Shown: in pieces, positions 35,884 to 43,747 of the stretch
Numbering within the stretch: the first letter of the stretch is position 1
How the letters are laid out: every line of letters begins with the position of its first letter
NCBI GenBank assembly: GCA_049318625.1
Contig: JBMOGA010000003.1
Span: 1 to 64,000 of the forward strand
Source of the DNA: JBMOGA01 sp049318625
Lineage (GTDB): Bacteria > Pseudomonadota > Alphaproteobacteria > Rhizobiales > Hyphomicrobiaceae
DNA length: 64,000 nucleotides
Direction of reading: 5' to 3'
The notes under the pieces: model-generated
What the model saw: the letters and a program-made list of their open reading frames with translations, nothing else
Database searches by the model: none
What the model was told of the DNA's origin: nothing
Translations under genes and position numbers: made by a program

Positions 35884-36870
35884 ATGTCGCATCGCATCCG
35901 TGCCGGCATGGCCGTGGCCGGGGCCACTGCCTTGTCGATGTTGATCACAGCAACGATGGCGTGGGCCGGTTCGGGCCAACCGTCGCCAGGTCAGATGGGC
36001 CTGCAGGACGCCGTGACCCCTGTCGCCGAGGCCATCAATGCGTTCCACAACTTCACCAATGTGATCATCATCGCGATCACGGTGTTCGTTCTGGGTTTGC
36101 TGGTCTACGTCGTGCTCCGCTTCAACGAGCGGGCCAACCCGACGCCGTCGCGCTTCACCCACAACACGACGATCGAAGTGATCTGGACCGTGGTTCCGGT
36201 CCTCATCCTCGTGGCGATCGCCGTCCCCTCCTTCCGCCTTCTGTTCCTCCAGTATTCCTACCCGAAGCCCGACATCACCATCAAAGCCATCGGCAATGCC
36301 TGGTTCTGGGAGCACGAGTACCCCGACCACGGCGTCAAGGTGACGTCGAACGTCCTGCGCGACGAGGATGTGCTCAAGGCCGAGCTCGGCAACGACGAAT
36401 TCAACAAGCGCTATGGAACGATGCCCGAGGGCCTCGGCAAGATGGCCGCGCTGCAGCAGGCGGCCGGCCCGGTCTGGCAGAAGCGCGGCGAACCGCGGTT
36501 GCTGGCGGTCGACAACGAAATCGCCGTCCCGGTCGGCAAGGTCGTGCACGTACTGGTGACCGCCACCGACGTCATCCACAACTGGACGATCCCGTCGTTC
36601 GGTTCGAAGGTCGACGCCGTGCCGGGCCGCGTGACCGCCACCTGGTTCAAGGCCAACAAGGTTGGCGTCTACTACGGTCAATGTTCGGAACTGTGCGGGC
36701 GCGACCACGCGTACATGCCGATTGCGGTGCGGGTCGTCTCCGAGGACAGCTTCAACGCCTGGGTCCAGGCGGTGAAGGCGCGTGACCGCAACAAGGCACG
36801 CCAGATCCTGCGCACGGCGACGGGGGCTCCGATGCTGGAGACCCAGGTGGCCCAAGCCCCTCGCCAATAA
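35884..36870 (+). CDS. coxB: Cytochrome c oxidase subunit II
   Basis: CuA-bearing subunit of the aa3-type terminal oxidase. The 328-aa protein has a signal-like N-terminus, two membrane helices (about 55-80 and 97-120) and a periplasmic cupredoxin domain whose CuA ligands are in YYGQCSELCGRDHAYMP (C-x3-C) with HNWTIPSFG upstream. The ATG at 35884 is preferred; upstream in-frame codons lie in the divergent ialB leader. First gene of the oxidase cluster, 39 nt before coxA. Confidence 0.97.
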   Translation: MSHRIRAGMAVAGATALSMLITATMAWAGSGQPSPGQMGLQDAVTPVAEAINAFHNFTNVIIIAITVFVLGLLVYVVLRFNERANPTPSRFTHNTTIEVIWTVVPVLILVAIAVPSFRLLFLQYSYPKPDITIKAIGNAWFWEHEYPDHGVKVTSNVLRDEDVLKAELGNDEFNKRYGTMPEGLGKMAALQQAAGPVWQKRGEPRLLAVDNEIAVPVGKVVHVLVTATDVIHNWTIPSFGSKVDAVPGRVTATWFKANKVGVYYGQCSELCGRDHAYMPIAVRVVSEDSFNAWVQAVKARDRNKARQILRTATGAPMLETQVAQAPRQ

Positions 36871-36909
36871 GCCCGTTCGTTCGAGATTAGGTTCGGAGAC
36901 ATATCGACT

Positions 36910-38526
36910 ATGGCTAGCTCCTCGCACGCTGCGCACAACGACGAGCACACGCCCTATGGCGTGACGCGCTGGCTCTACTCCACCAACCACAAGGACATCG
37001 GCACGCTGTACCTGTGGTTCGCGATCATGGCCGGCCTGATCGGCGGCGCCTTGTCCGTCGCTATGAGAATGGAACTGCAGGAACCCGGCCTGCAGTACTT
37101 CTCCAACCCGCACATGTTCAACGTGTTCGTGACCTCGCACGGTCTCATCATGGTCTTTTTCATGGTGATGCCGGCGATGATCGGCGGCTTCGGCAACTGG
37201 TTCGTTCCGCTGATGATCGGCGCGCCGGACATGGCCTTCCCGCGCATGAACAACATCTCGTTCTGGCTTCTGCCGATGGCGTTCATCCTGCTGCTGATGT
37301 CGCTGTTCGTCGAAGGGCCTCCGGGCTCGCCCGGCGTCGGCGGCGGTTGGACGATTTACGCCCCGCTCTCCACCACCGGCCATCCCGGCCCGGCCATGGA
37401 CTTCGCGATCCTGTCGCTGCACGTCGCCGGCGCCTCGTCGATCCTCGGCGCCATCAACTTCATCACCACCATCTTCAACATGCGCGCCCCCGGCATGACG
37501 CTGCACAAGATGCCGCTGTTCGTGTGGTCGGTGCTGGTGACGGCGTTCCTGCTGCTGCTGTCTCTGCCGGTCCTCGCTGGCGCGATCACCATGCTGCTGA
37601 CGGATCGCAACTTCGGCACGTCGTTCTTCTCGCCGGCCGGCGGCGGTGACCCGCTGCTCTACCAGCACCTGTTCTGGTTCTTCGGCCACCCCGAGGTGTA
37701 CATCCTCATCCTTCCCGGCTTCGGCATCATCAGCCAGATCATCTCGACGTTCTCGCGCAAGCCGGTGTTCGGTTACCTCGGCATGGCCTACGCGATGGTC
37801 GCCATCGGCCTCGTCGGGTTCATCGTGTGGGCCCACCACATGTACACGTCGGGCATGAGTGTCGACACGCAGGCCTACTTCGTATTCGCCACCATGGTCA
37901 TCGCCGTGCCGACCGGTGTGAAGATCTTCTCGTGGATCGCCACCATGTGGGGCGGTTCCATCAGCTTCCGCGCGCCGATGATCTGGGCGCTCGGCTTCAT
38001 CTTCCTGTTCACGGTCGGTGGCGTCACCGGCGTCATGCTGGCCAACGCCGGCGTCGACCGCGCGCTGCACGACACCTACTACGTCGTGGCCCACTTCCAC
38101 TACGTGCTGTCGCTCGGCGCCGTGTTCGCCATCTTCGCCGGCTGGTACTACTGGTTCCCGAAGATGTACGGCATCGAGTACAACGAGTTCTTCGCCCAGT
38201 TGCACTTCTGGCTGACCTTCATCGGCGCCAACATCCTGTTCTTCCCGCAGCACTTCCTGGGCCTCGCCGGCATGCCCCGCCGCTATGCGGACTATCCGGA
38301 CGCCTTCGCCTACTGGAACTACGTGTCCTCGATCGGCTCCTACATGACGGCCGTCGCGACCATCGTGTTCCTGATCGGCACCTTCCTGGCCTTCGCCGCC
38401 CGCAAGCGGACGGTCGACAATCCGTGGGGTGAAGGCGCCACGACGCTGGAATGGACGCTGCCGTCGCCGCCGCCGTTCCATCAGTTCGAGACGCTGCCGG
38501 TCATCCAGGGCGGTCACGACCACTGA
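36910..38526 (+). CDS. coxA: Cytochrome c oxidase subunit I
   Basis: The 538-aa catalytic subunit with twelve helices, holding haem a and the haem a3-CuB centre. Ligand motifs are WFFGHPEVYILILPGFGIIS, the CuB-binding AHHMYTSGMSVD and HDTYYVVAHFHYVLSLGA. The presence of the His-Tyr pair GHPEVY is that of A-type aa3 oxidases. Second in the cluster. A strong hairpin follows before ctaB. Confidence 0.98.
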   Translation: MASSSHAAHNDEHTPYGVTRWLYSTNHKDIGTLYLWFAIMAGLIGGALSVAMRMELQEPGLQYFSNPHMFNVFVTSHGLIMVFFMVMPAMIGGFGNWFVPLMIGAPDMAFPRMNNISFWLLPMAFILLLMSLFVEGPPGSPGVGGGWTIYAPLSTTGHPGPAMDFAILSLHVAGASSILGAINFITTIFNMRAPGMTLHKMPLFVWSVLVTAFLLLLSLPVLAGAITMLLTDRNFGTSFFSPAGGGDPLLYQHLFWFFGHPEVYILILPGFGIISQIISTFSRKPVFGYLGMAYAMVAIGLVGFIVWAHHMYTSGMSVDTQAYFVFATMVIAVPTGVKIFSWIATMWGGSISFRAPMIWALGFIFLFTVGGVTGVMLANAGVDRALHDTYYVVAHFHYVLSLGAVFAIFAGWYYWFPKMYGIEYNEFFAQLHFWLTFIGANILFFPQHFLGLAGMPRRYADYPDAFAYWNYVSSIGSYMTAVATIVFLIGTFLAFAARKRTVDNPWGEGATTLEWTLPSPPPFHQFETLPVIQGGHDH

Positions 38527-38533
38527 ACGGCTC

Positions 38534-38562
38534 GGCAGGCGGGACCGTCGGTCCCGCCTGCC
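38534..38562 (+). promoter_or_regulatory. Long perfect hairpin between coxA and ctaB
   Basis: GGCAGGCGGGACC-GTC-GGTCCCGCCTGCC: a perfect 13-bp stem with a 3-base loop, 7 nt after the coxA stop. No U-tract follows, so it is not a full terminator. It could stabilise the coxBA messenger or attenuate ctaB relative to coxBA. Confidence 0.6.
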
Positions 38563-38600
38563 GCCACTCCAGGTACCCAGAAGGCGATCGATCCCGGGCC

Positions 38601-39554
38601 ATGACTTTACCCAGCGTACAAACCAATGCGGACGTCGGCGGCCTCGCCGTTGCGGACGGCGGTAGCGTCGGCGATTTCCTGGCCCTTATGAAGCCGCGCG
38701 TCATGTCGCTGGTCGTGCTGACGGCGCTGGTCGGAATGGTTGCCGCCCCGGGCGCGATCCATCCGTTCTTCGCCGCCACGGCCCTGTTGTGCATTGCCGT
38801 TGGCGCCGGTGCCTCCGGCGCACTGAACATGTGGTACGACGCCGACATCGACGCCCGCATGGCCCGCACCGCCGCCCGCCCGATTCCACGCGGACGGGTC
38901 ACACCGGACGAGGCGCTCGCCTTCGGCATCGTGCTTTCGATCTTCTCGGTGATGACGCTCGGGCTGTTGGTCAATTGGGCCGCGGGCGCACTGCTCGCCA
39001 TGACCATCGCGTTCTACATCTTCGTCTACACGATGTGGCTGAAGCGGCGGACGCCCCAGAACATCGTCATCGGCGGCGCCGCCGGCGCGTTTCCGCCTAT
39101 GGTCGGCTGGGCCGCCGTGACAGGCGGCGTCAGCCTCGACAGCGCGCTGCTGTTCCTGCTCATCTTCATGTGGACCCCCCCGCACTTCTGGGCGCTGGCG
39201 CTCTATCGCTGCCGTGACTACGAGCGCGTCGGCGTGCCAATGCTGCCGGTCGTCGCCGGCCTCGACGAGACCCGCCGCCAGATCCTTCTGTACTCGATCG
39301 CGCTGGCGCCGCTCGGCGTGCTGCCGGTCGCCACCGGCCTCGGCGGCATCGCCTATGCGGTCGTCTCCGTCGTGCTCGGCGCGGTATTCGTGAAACTCGC
39401 CTGGGACGTCTACCGCAAGCGCGACGGCCGCGACGCCGACGCGATCGCCAAGCGGCTGTTTCGCTTCTCGATCCTTTACCTCGCAGCGCTGTTCCTCGTG
39501 CTCCTCGGCGAGCACACGCTGCGCCACCTGAGCCTCGCGAGCGGGAGCCTGTGA
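38601..39554 (+). CDS. ctaB: Protohaem IX farnesyltransferase
   Basis: UbiA-family prenyltransferase (COX10 homologue) that makes haem O, precursor of haem A for the aa3 oxidase. The 317-aa membrane protein has the first Asp-rich motif NMWYDADIDARMARTAARP and about nine helices. The start at 38601 directly follows the hairpin; upstream in-frame codons lie inside coxA. It overlaps the coxF start region. Confidence 0.96.
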   Translation: MTLPSVQTNADVGGLAVADGGSVGDFLALMKPRVMSLVVLTALVGMVAAPGAIHPFFAATALLCIAVGAGASGALNMWYDADIDARMARTAARPIPRGRVTPDEALAFGIVLSIFSVMTLGLLVNWAAGALLAMTIAFYIFVYTMWLKRRTPQNIVIGGAAGAFPPMVGWAAVTGGVSLDSALLFLLIFMWTPPHFWALALYRCRDYERVGVPMLPVVAGLDETRRQILLYSIALAPLGVLPVATGLGGIAYAVVSVVLGAVFVKLAWDVYRKRDGRDADAIAKRLFRFSILYLAALFLVLLGEHTLRHLSLASGSL

Positions 39555-39559
39555 CCCCC

Positions 39560-39709
39560 ATGGCGGACGGCAGCCCCAATACCGTGCGTGACAACCGCCA
39601 GCGTGCGCGCTCCATCGCCATCGCGGCGGCGCTCGTGTTCCTCGTGGTGCTGTTCTATCTGGCCACCATTTTCCGGTTGGGCGGCAACGTCTTCAACCGC
39701 GCGATGTGA
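39560..39709 (+). CDS. coxF: Small CoxF-like cytochrome oxidase protein
   Basis: A 49-residue protein (or 52 from a GTG at 39551 that overlaps the ctaB stop). It is basic at its N-terminus (TVRDNRQRARSIAIAAALVF), spans the membrane once (AIAAALVFLVVLFYLATIF) and ends NVFNRAM. A tiny membrane protein in this position between ctaB and ctaG is characteristic of alphaproteobacterial cox clusters, where it is called CoxF. Too short for most gene callers. Presumed assembly or stability role is inference from position. Confidence 0.7.
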   Translation: MADGSPNTVRDNRQRARSIAIAAALVFLVVLFYLATIFRLGGNVFNRAM

Positions 39710-39719
39710 CGTTGAGGCG

Positions 39720-40322
39720 ATGACCATGCCCACGACAGAGAACCAGATGAATGCCCGCAACAGCCGGGTCGCCTTGTGGTGCGCACTGCTCGTCGTCGGC
39801 ATGGCGGGGCTGAGCTACGCCGCCGTCCCTCTGTATCGGTTGTTCTGTCAGGCGACCGGTTTTGCCGGCACGACCCAGCGCGTTTCGAAGCCGTCCGACG
39901 TGGTGGTCGACCGGATTGTCAACGTGCGCTTCGACGCCAACGTCGGCCCAGGTCTGCCGTGGCGCTTCGAGCCGCTCCAGCGCACCATCGACGTCAAGCT
40001 CGGCGAGAATTCCCTGGTGTTCTATCGGGCGCGCAACACGACCGATCACCCGGTGACCGCGACCGCATCCTTCAACGTCTATCCCGACACCGTCGGCGCC
40101 TATTTCAACAAGCTGGAGTGCTTCTGCTTCACCGAGCAGACCTTGCAGCCGGGCGAGAGCATCGAAATGCCGGTGAGCTTCTTCGTCGATCCGGCCATGG
40201 CCACCGACAAGGACGGCAAGCTGGTCCGATACATCACGCTGTCCTACACGTTCCACGCGGTCGACAAGCCGAAGCAGAGCGCGGCCGCGCCGGCCGCCGG
40301 CACGGGAGCGGGCGGCACCTGA
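39720..40322 (+). CDS. ctaG: Cytochrome c oxidase assembly protein CtaG/Cox11
   Basis: Copper chaperone that delivers CuB to subunit I. The 200-aa protein has one N-terminal membrane helix (SRVALWCALLVVGMAGLSYA) and a periplasmic beta domain with the copper motif ECFCFTEQTL (C-x-C). Start ATG at 39720 lies 10 nt after coxF. The last ~20 residues are Ala/Gly-rich. Confidence 0.95.
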   Translation: MTMPTTENQMNARNSRVALWCALLVVGMAGLSYAAVPLYRLFCQATGFAGTTQRVSKPSDVVVDRIVNVRFDANVGPGLPWRFEPLQRTIDVKLGENSLVFYRARNTTDHPVTATASFNVYPDTVGAYFNKLECFCFTEQTLQPGESIEMPVSFFVDPAMATDKDGKLVRYITLSYTFHAVDKPKQSAAAPAAGTGAGGT

Positions 40323-40407
40323 TCGCGAGATATCGAGTCGTCCGCCGTCGTTGCATGACCGGCGGGCAAGAGTAGACACAGGGTGGAAGACGGGACGGAG
40401 CGAAGAC

Positions 40408-41340
40408 ATGGCCGACAGCCACAGCAAGCATCACGATTATCATCTGGTCGATCCGAGTCCGTGGCCGCTCCTGGCCTCGCTCGGCGCCCTGGCGACCGCC
40501 ATCGGTGCCATCGTCTGGATGCGCTCGATGTCGGGCGACGGCCTGTTCGGCCTCAAGGGACCGACGCTGTTCTTCGCCGGTTTCGCCTGCATCACCGCCG
40601 TCGCCTTCCTGTGGTGGCGCGACGTCATCCGTGAAGCGCACAAGGGCGATCACACGCCGGTCGTTCGCCTGCACCTGCGCTACGGCATGATCCTGTTCAT
40701 CGCCTCCGAAGTGATGTTCTTCGTGGCCTGGTTCTGGGCCTACTTCGACGCAGCGCTCTATCCCGCCGGCGTCCACGCCATGTCCATCATCCAGCCCGAC
40801 GGCTCGACGGCGACGCTCAGCCAGTCGGTCATCGGCCTGGTCGAACGCAACGCGCTGACCGGGGGCCACTGGCCGCCGAAGCCGAGCGACAACTTCAAGT
40901 CCACCTTCGACCCGTGGGGCCTGCCGCTGGTCAATACCCTGATCCTGCTGCTGTCCGGCACCACCGTCACCTGGGCGCACCATGCGCTGCTGAAGGACGA
41001 CCGCGCCGGCCTCATCTGGGGTCTGTCGCTCACCGTGCTTCTGGGCATGATCTTCACCGCGCTGCAGGTCTTCGAGTACGGCCACGCGGCGTTCAGCTAC
41101 TCGGGCCATATCTATGGCGCGACCTTCTTCATGGCGACGGGCTTCCATGGCGCACACGTCGTCATCGGCACGATCTTCCTGTTCGTGTGCCTGATGCGGG
41201 CCCTCAACGGTCATTTCTCCGCCAAGCAGCATTTCGGCTTCGAGGCCGCCGCTTGGTACTGGCACTTCGTCGACGTGGTCTGGCTGTTCCTGTTCGCCGC
41301 CATCTACGTCTGGGGTGCAGGCACGCCGGCGGCGCACTGA
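40408..41340 (+). CDS. ctaE: Cytochrome c oxidase subunit III
   Basis: The 310-aa subunit III (coxC) with seven helices. Typical features are the N-terminal HDYHLVDPSPWPLLASLGA, the RYGMILFIASEVMFFVAWFWAY segment and the C-terminal AAWYWHFVDVVWLFLFAAIYVW. The start at 40408 follows GGAG. It closes the structural part of the cluster and is followed by a hairpin terminator at 41367-41395. Confidence 0.96.
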   Translation: MADSHSKHHDYHLVDPSPWPLLASLGALATAIGAIVWMRSMSGDGLFGLKGPTLFFAGFACITAVAFLWWRDVIREAHKGDHTPVVRLHLRYGMILFIASEVMFFVAWFWAYFDAALYPAGVHAMSIIQPDGSTATLSQSVIGLVERNALTGGHWPPKPSDNFKSTFDPWGLPLVNTLILLLSGTTVTWAHHALLKDDRAGLIWGLSLTVLLGMIFTALQVFEYGHAAFSYSGHIYGATFFMATGFHGAHVVIGTIFLFVCLMRALNGHFSAKQHFGFEAAAWYWHFVDVVWLFLFAAIYVWGAGTPAAH

Positions 41341-41366
41341 CACCGCGGCTCGGTCGTCTCCATGCA

Positions 41367-41395
41367 GGCGGTCGCCCCACCGGGCGGCCGCCTTT
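41367..41395 (+). terminator. Terminator-like hairpin after ctaE
   Basis: GGCGGTCGCCC-CACC-GGGCGGCCGCC is an 11-bp stem (one U-G pair) with a 4-base loop and a short TTT tail. It lies 27 nt after the ctaE stop and may reduce read-through into the DUF983 gene. Confidence 0.6.
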
Positions 41396-41480
41396 GCTAT
41401 TCGCGCCATGCGGCGCTTGCCCGCCTTGCGCGGGCGTCACCGGCCTGCCTATCTCGCCGCACCGACCACGGAGACGACCG

Positions 41481-41864
41481 GTGACCGAACAGCCCTCGAC
41501 GATGTCCGCGACGGTGCGCGCCGGTCTCATCGGCCGCTGCCCGCGCTGCGGCACCGGGCCGCTGTTTACCGGCCCGCTCTCGCTCGCCATTCGCGACCGC
41601 TGCCCGCGCTGCGACCTCGACTTCAAGTTCGTCGACCCGGGCGACGGACCGGCCATCTTCGCCATCATGATCCTCGGCTTCGTCATCCTCGGCGCGGCGC
41701 TGATCGTCGAGTTCCGGTTCAACCCGCCGCTGTGGGTCCACATCGCGCTGTGGGTTCCCGTCACGCTGGTTGTCGGCTTCGTGCTGCTGCGACCGCTGAA
41801 ATCGATGCTTATCGCGCTGCAGTATCACCACAAGGCGGAAGAGGGCCGGCTCGGTGGCAAGTGA
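41481..41864 (+). CDS. DUF983 zinc-ribbon membrane protein
   Basis: A 127-aa protein with two CPRC pairs (LIGRCPRCGTGPLF and RDRCPRCDLDFKF) forming a probable zinc ribbon, then two membrane helices around AIFAIMILGFVILGAALIVE and LWVPVTLVVGFVLLRP. The DUF983 family commonly follows oxidase subunit III in alphaproteobacteria; its function is not established. Start GTG at 41481 follows GGAGAC; an ATG at 41502 is an alternative. Confidence 0.9.
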   Translation: MTEQPSTMSATVRAGLIGRCPRCGTGPLFTGPLSLAIRDRCPRCDLDFKFVDPGDGPAIFAIMILGFVILGAALIVEFRFNPPLWVHIALWVPVTLVVGFVLLRPLKSMLIALQYHHKAEEGRLGGK

Positions 41865-41891
41865 TATCGACCGGCCGGCGGACCACCGCTC

Positions 41892-42629
41892 ATGATCGCG
41901 CGACTGCGACAGTCGGGCCTGATCTGGCCGACGCTGGCGACCGCGGCCGCCCTCGCCGTGCTGCTGGCGCTCGGCACCTGGCAGTGGCAGCGTAAGAACT
42001 GGAAGGACGACCTCGTCCAACGCATCGTCGCGCGCACCGTCGCGGAACCCGTATCCATCGACGCCGCCCTGGCGCTGGCGACCCGCACGGGTGGCGACAT
42101 CGAGTACCTGCGCGTGGCCGTCGAGGGCCGCTTCCTGCATGGCGCTGAGCGCTACTTCTACGCCACCGCCGGCCCCGGCTGGCACGTCGTGACCCCGCTC
42201 GACCTCGGAGACGGCCGCCGGATCTGGGTCAACCGCGGGTTCGTCCCCGAGGCCCTGCGCGACCCCGAGAAGCGCCCGGACGGTCAGGGAACCGGCCCGA
42301 CCCGCATCGTCGGGCTGGTCCGCTACGATGCCCCCGCCGACGCCTTCACGCCGGCCAACGACCCGCAACGCAACATCTGGTATCGCCGCGACATCGCCGC
42401 CCTCGACGCCTCCGCGTTCCCGCCCACGAGCCCGCGCAGCGTCGGCTTCCTCGTCGAGGCGGAAGCCACGCAGGCGCCCGGCGGTTGGCCCAAAGGCGGT
42501 GTGACCCGCCTCGCCCTGCCCAACCGCCATCTCGAGTACGCCCTGACCTGGTGGGGTTTGGCCGCCACCCTGATCGGCGTCTTCGTGGCCTTCGCCTGGC
42601 CGCGTTGGAAGGCCGGCAATCGCGCATGA
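41892..42629 (+). CDS. surf1: Cytochrome oxidase assembly factor SURF1
   Basis: A 245-aa SURF1/Shy1 protein that helps insert haem a into oxidase subunit I. Two membrane helices flank a periplasmic domain: LATAAALAVLLALGTWQWQRK near the start and LTWWGLAATLIGVFVAFAWP near the end. The GPGWHVVTPLDLGDGRRIWVNRGFVP region is the family core. It ends the oxidase cluster. Confidence 0.94.
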   Translation: MIARLRQSGLIWPTLATAAALAVLLALGTWQWQRKNWKDDLVQRIVARTVAEPVSIDAALALATRTGGDIEYLRVAVEGRFLHGAERYFYATAGPGWHVVTPLDLGDGRRIWVNRGFVPEALRDPEKRPDGQGTGPTRIVGLVRYDAPADAFTPANDPQRNIWYRRDIAALDASAFPPTSPRSVGFLVEAEATQAPGGWPKGGVTRLALPNRHLEYALTWWGLAATLIGVFVAFAWPRWKAGNRA

Positions 42630-42663
42630 CTGCCGGTCGCACGGCGCGCCTCACCCGGCAAAC

Positions 42664-42677
42664 TTGACCTCCGTCAA
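42664..42677. promoter_or_regulatory. FNR/FixK-type binding site
   Basis: TTGACCTCCGTCAA is a perfect TTGA-N6-TCAA inverted repeat, the recognition form of the FNR/CRP family (FNR, FixK, DNR). It lies 106 nt upstream of the uspA start. If the protein acts at the usual -41.5, transcription would begin near 42712, which falls just after an AT-rich TTTTTTACG stretch usable as a -10. Confidence 0.65.
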
Positions 42678-42782
42678 CGCCGCCCTGACGGACGGATGCA
42701 ATTTTTTACGCCGTTTCCGGTTTCATCCGCCCGGCCCGGGCGGGGATACCGATGCGCCGGCACCCACGCGAGCGAGGCACCC

Positions 42783-43220
42783 ATGTACAAGAAGATCCTG
42801 ATCTCGACCGACGGCACCGAGTTCGCCGAGAAGGCGATCGGCTACGCGGTCCAACTGGCCAAGACGCTCGGCGCCGCCCTGGCGGGCGTCACCGTCACGC
42901 CGCCGTTCACCGTGGTGGCCGTCGAAGGCGTGATGACTTCTCAGACTCCGGACGACTACGATCGCTGGTCCAAGGAGGTCGCCGCCAAGCGGCTCAAGCC
43001 GATCGCCACCGCCTGTCAGGCGGCCGGCGTGCCCTGCCAGACCATCCACATCGAGAGTTTCCAGCCCTACGAGGGCATCATCCAGGCCGCCAAGGACAAC
43101 GGCGCCGACCTGATCGTGATGGCGTCCCACGGCCGCCGCGGCGTCTCGGCGCTCGTCCTCGGCAGCGAGACCCAGAAGGTGCTCACCCACAGCACCGTTC
43201 CGGTTCTCGTGGTTCGCTGA
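42783..43220 (+). CDS. uspA: Universal stress protein (UspA family)
   Basis: A 145-aa universal stress protein. The nucleotide-binding loop is seen at ASHGRRGVSALVLGSETQKV and the N-terminal MYKKILISTDGTEFAEKAIG is the usual first strand. ATP-binding type by its glycine motif. The nearby FNR/FixK-like site suggests induction under low oxygen, as for many UspA proteins. Confidence 0.93.
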   Translation: MYKKILISTDGTEFAEKAIGYAVQLAKTLGAALAGVTVTPPFTVVAVEGVMTSQTPDDYDRWSKEVAAKRLKPIATACQAAGVPCQTIHIESFQPYEGIIQAAKDNGADLIVMASHGRRGVSALVLGSETQKVLTHSTVPVLVVR

Positions 43221-43223
43221 GGT

Positions 43224-43685
43224 TCAGCCTTCGCTGATGCCGTGCTCGGGTTTTCGGCCGGCCGCCCAGGCCGCGCCGAGATCCTCGAGAACGGCCTCGA
43301 TGCACTCCATCTCGATACGGATCGCTGCATCGCCGGCGAAAACGAGCGTGACGACGCCGGCCGGGTCCTCGGGGCCGTGGGGGGCGAACTGCATGGCCAG
43401 CAGCGACAGCACCTGTCGCTTCGCCTTGAGATCGATCCCGTGCACCTGCACGGCAGAGACCCGCTCGAACCGCAGCGCTGCCCGCCGCCGCTGGTAAGCC
43501 GGCGACGACGAGGCCAGAGCCGCCGGCCAGTGGAACCGGTTGACGAGCGCGACGAACCGGCGCTCGCGCGGCAGGAAGGCCATATCACCGACGCGCACCA
43601 CCGCGTCCTGAAGATGTGCCGACAGCACGCCCAGATCTTCGGCATCGAGCGCGAACAGCTTGAGATCTTTGGCGGCTTCGGTCAT
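43224..43685 (-). CDS. DUF2948 protein
   Basis: A 153-aa cytoplasmic protein of the DUF2948 family, frequently found beside murA in Rhizobiales. Recognisable blocks are KLFALDAEDLGVLSAHLQDA, RRFVALVNRFHW and DDPAGVVTLVFAGDAAIRIE-like. Function unknown. It is transcribed just after murA, 62 nt away, probably as one unit. Confidence 0.88.
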   Translation of the reverse strand: MTEAAKDLKLFALDAEDLGVLSAHLQDAVVRVGDMAFLPRERRFVALVNRFHWPAALASSSPAYQRRRAALRFERVSAVQVHGIDLKAKRQVLSLLAMQFAPHGPEDPAGVVTLVFAGDAAIRIEMECIEAVLEDLGAAWAAGRKPEHGISEG

Positions 43686-43747
43686 GACGGGGCAACCTGA
43701 GCGTGGGCGACTGGGCGGGACATAGTGCGCGCACGCCGGGCTCGCAA

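Noticed and set aside
35854..38523. 889-aa open frame antisense to coxB and coxA
   Set aside because: It is rich in Arg, His, Asp and Glu with no family motif and exactly mirrors two well-supported oxidase genes; high-GC codon bias produces such frames.
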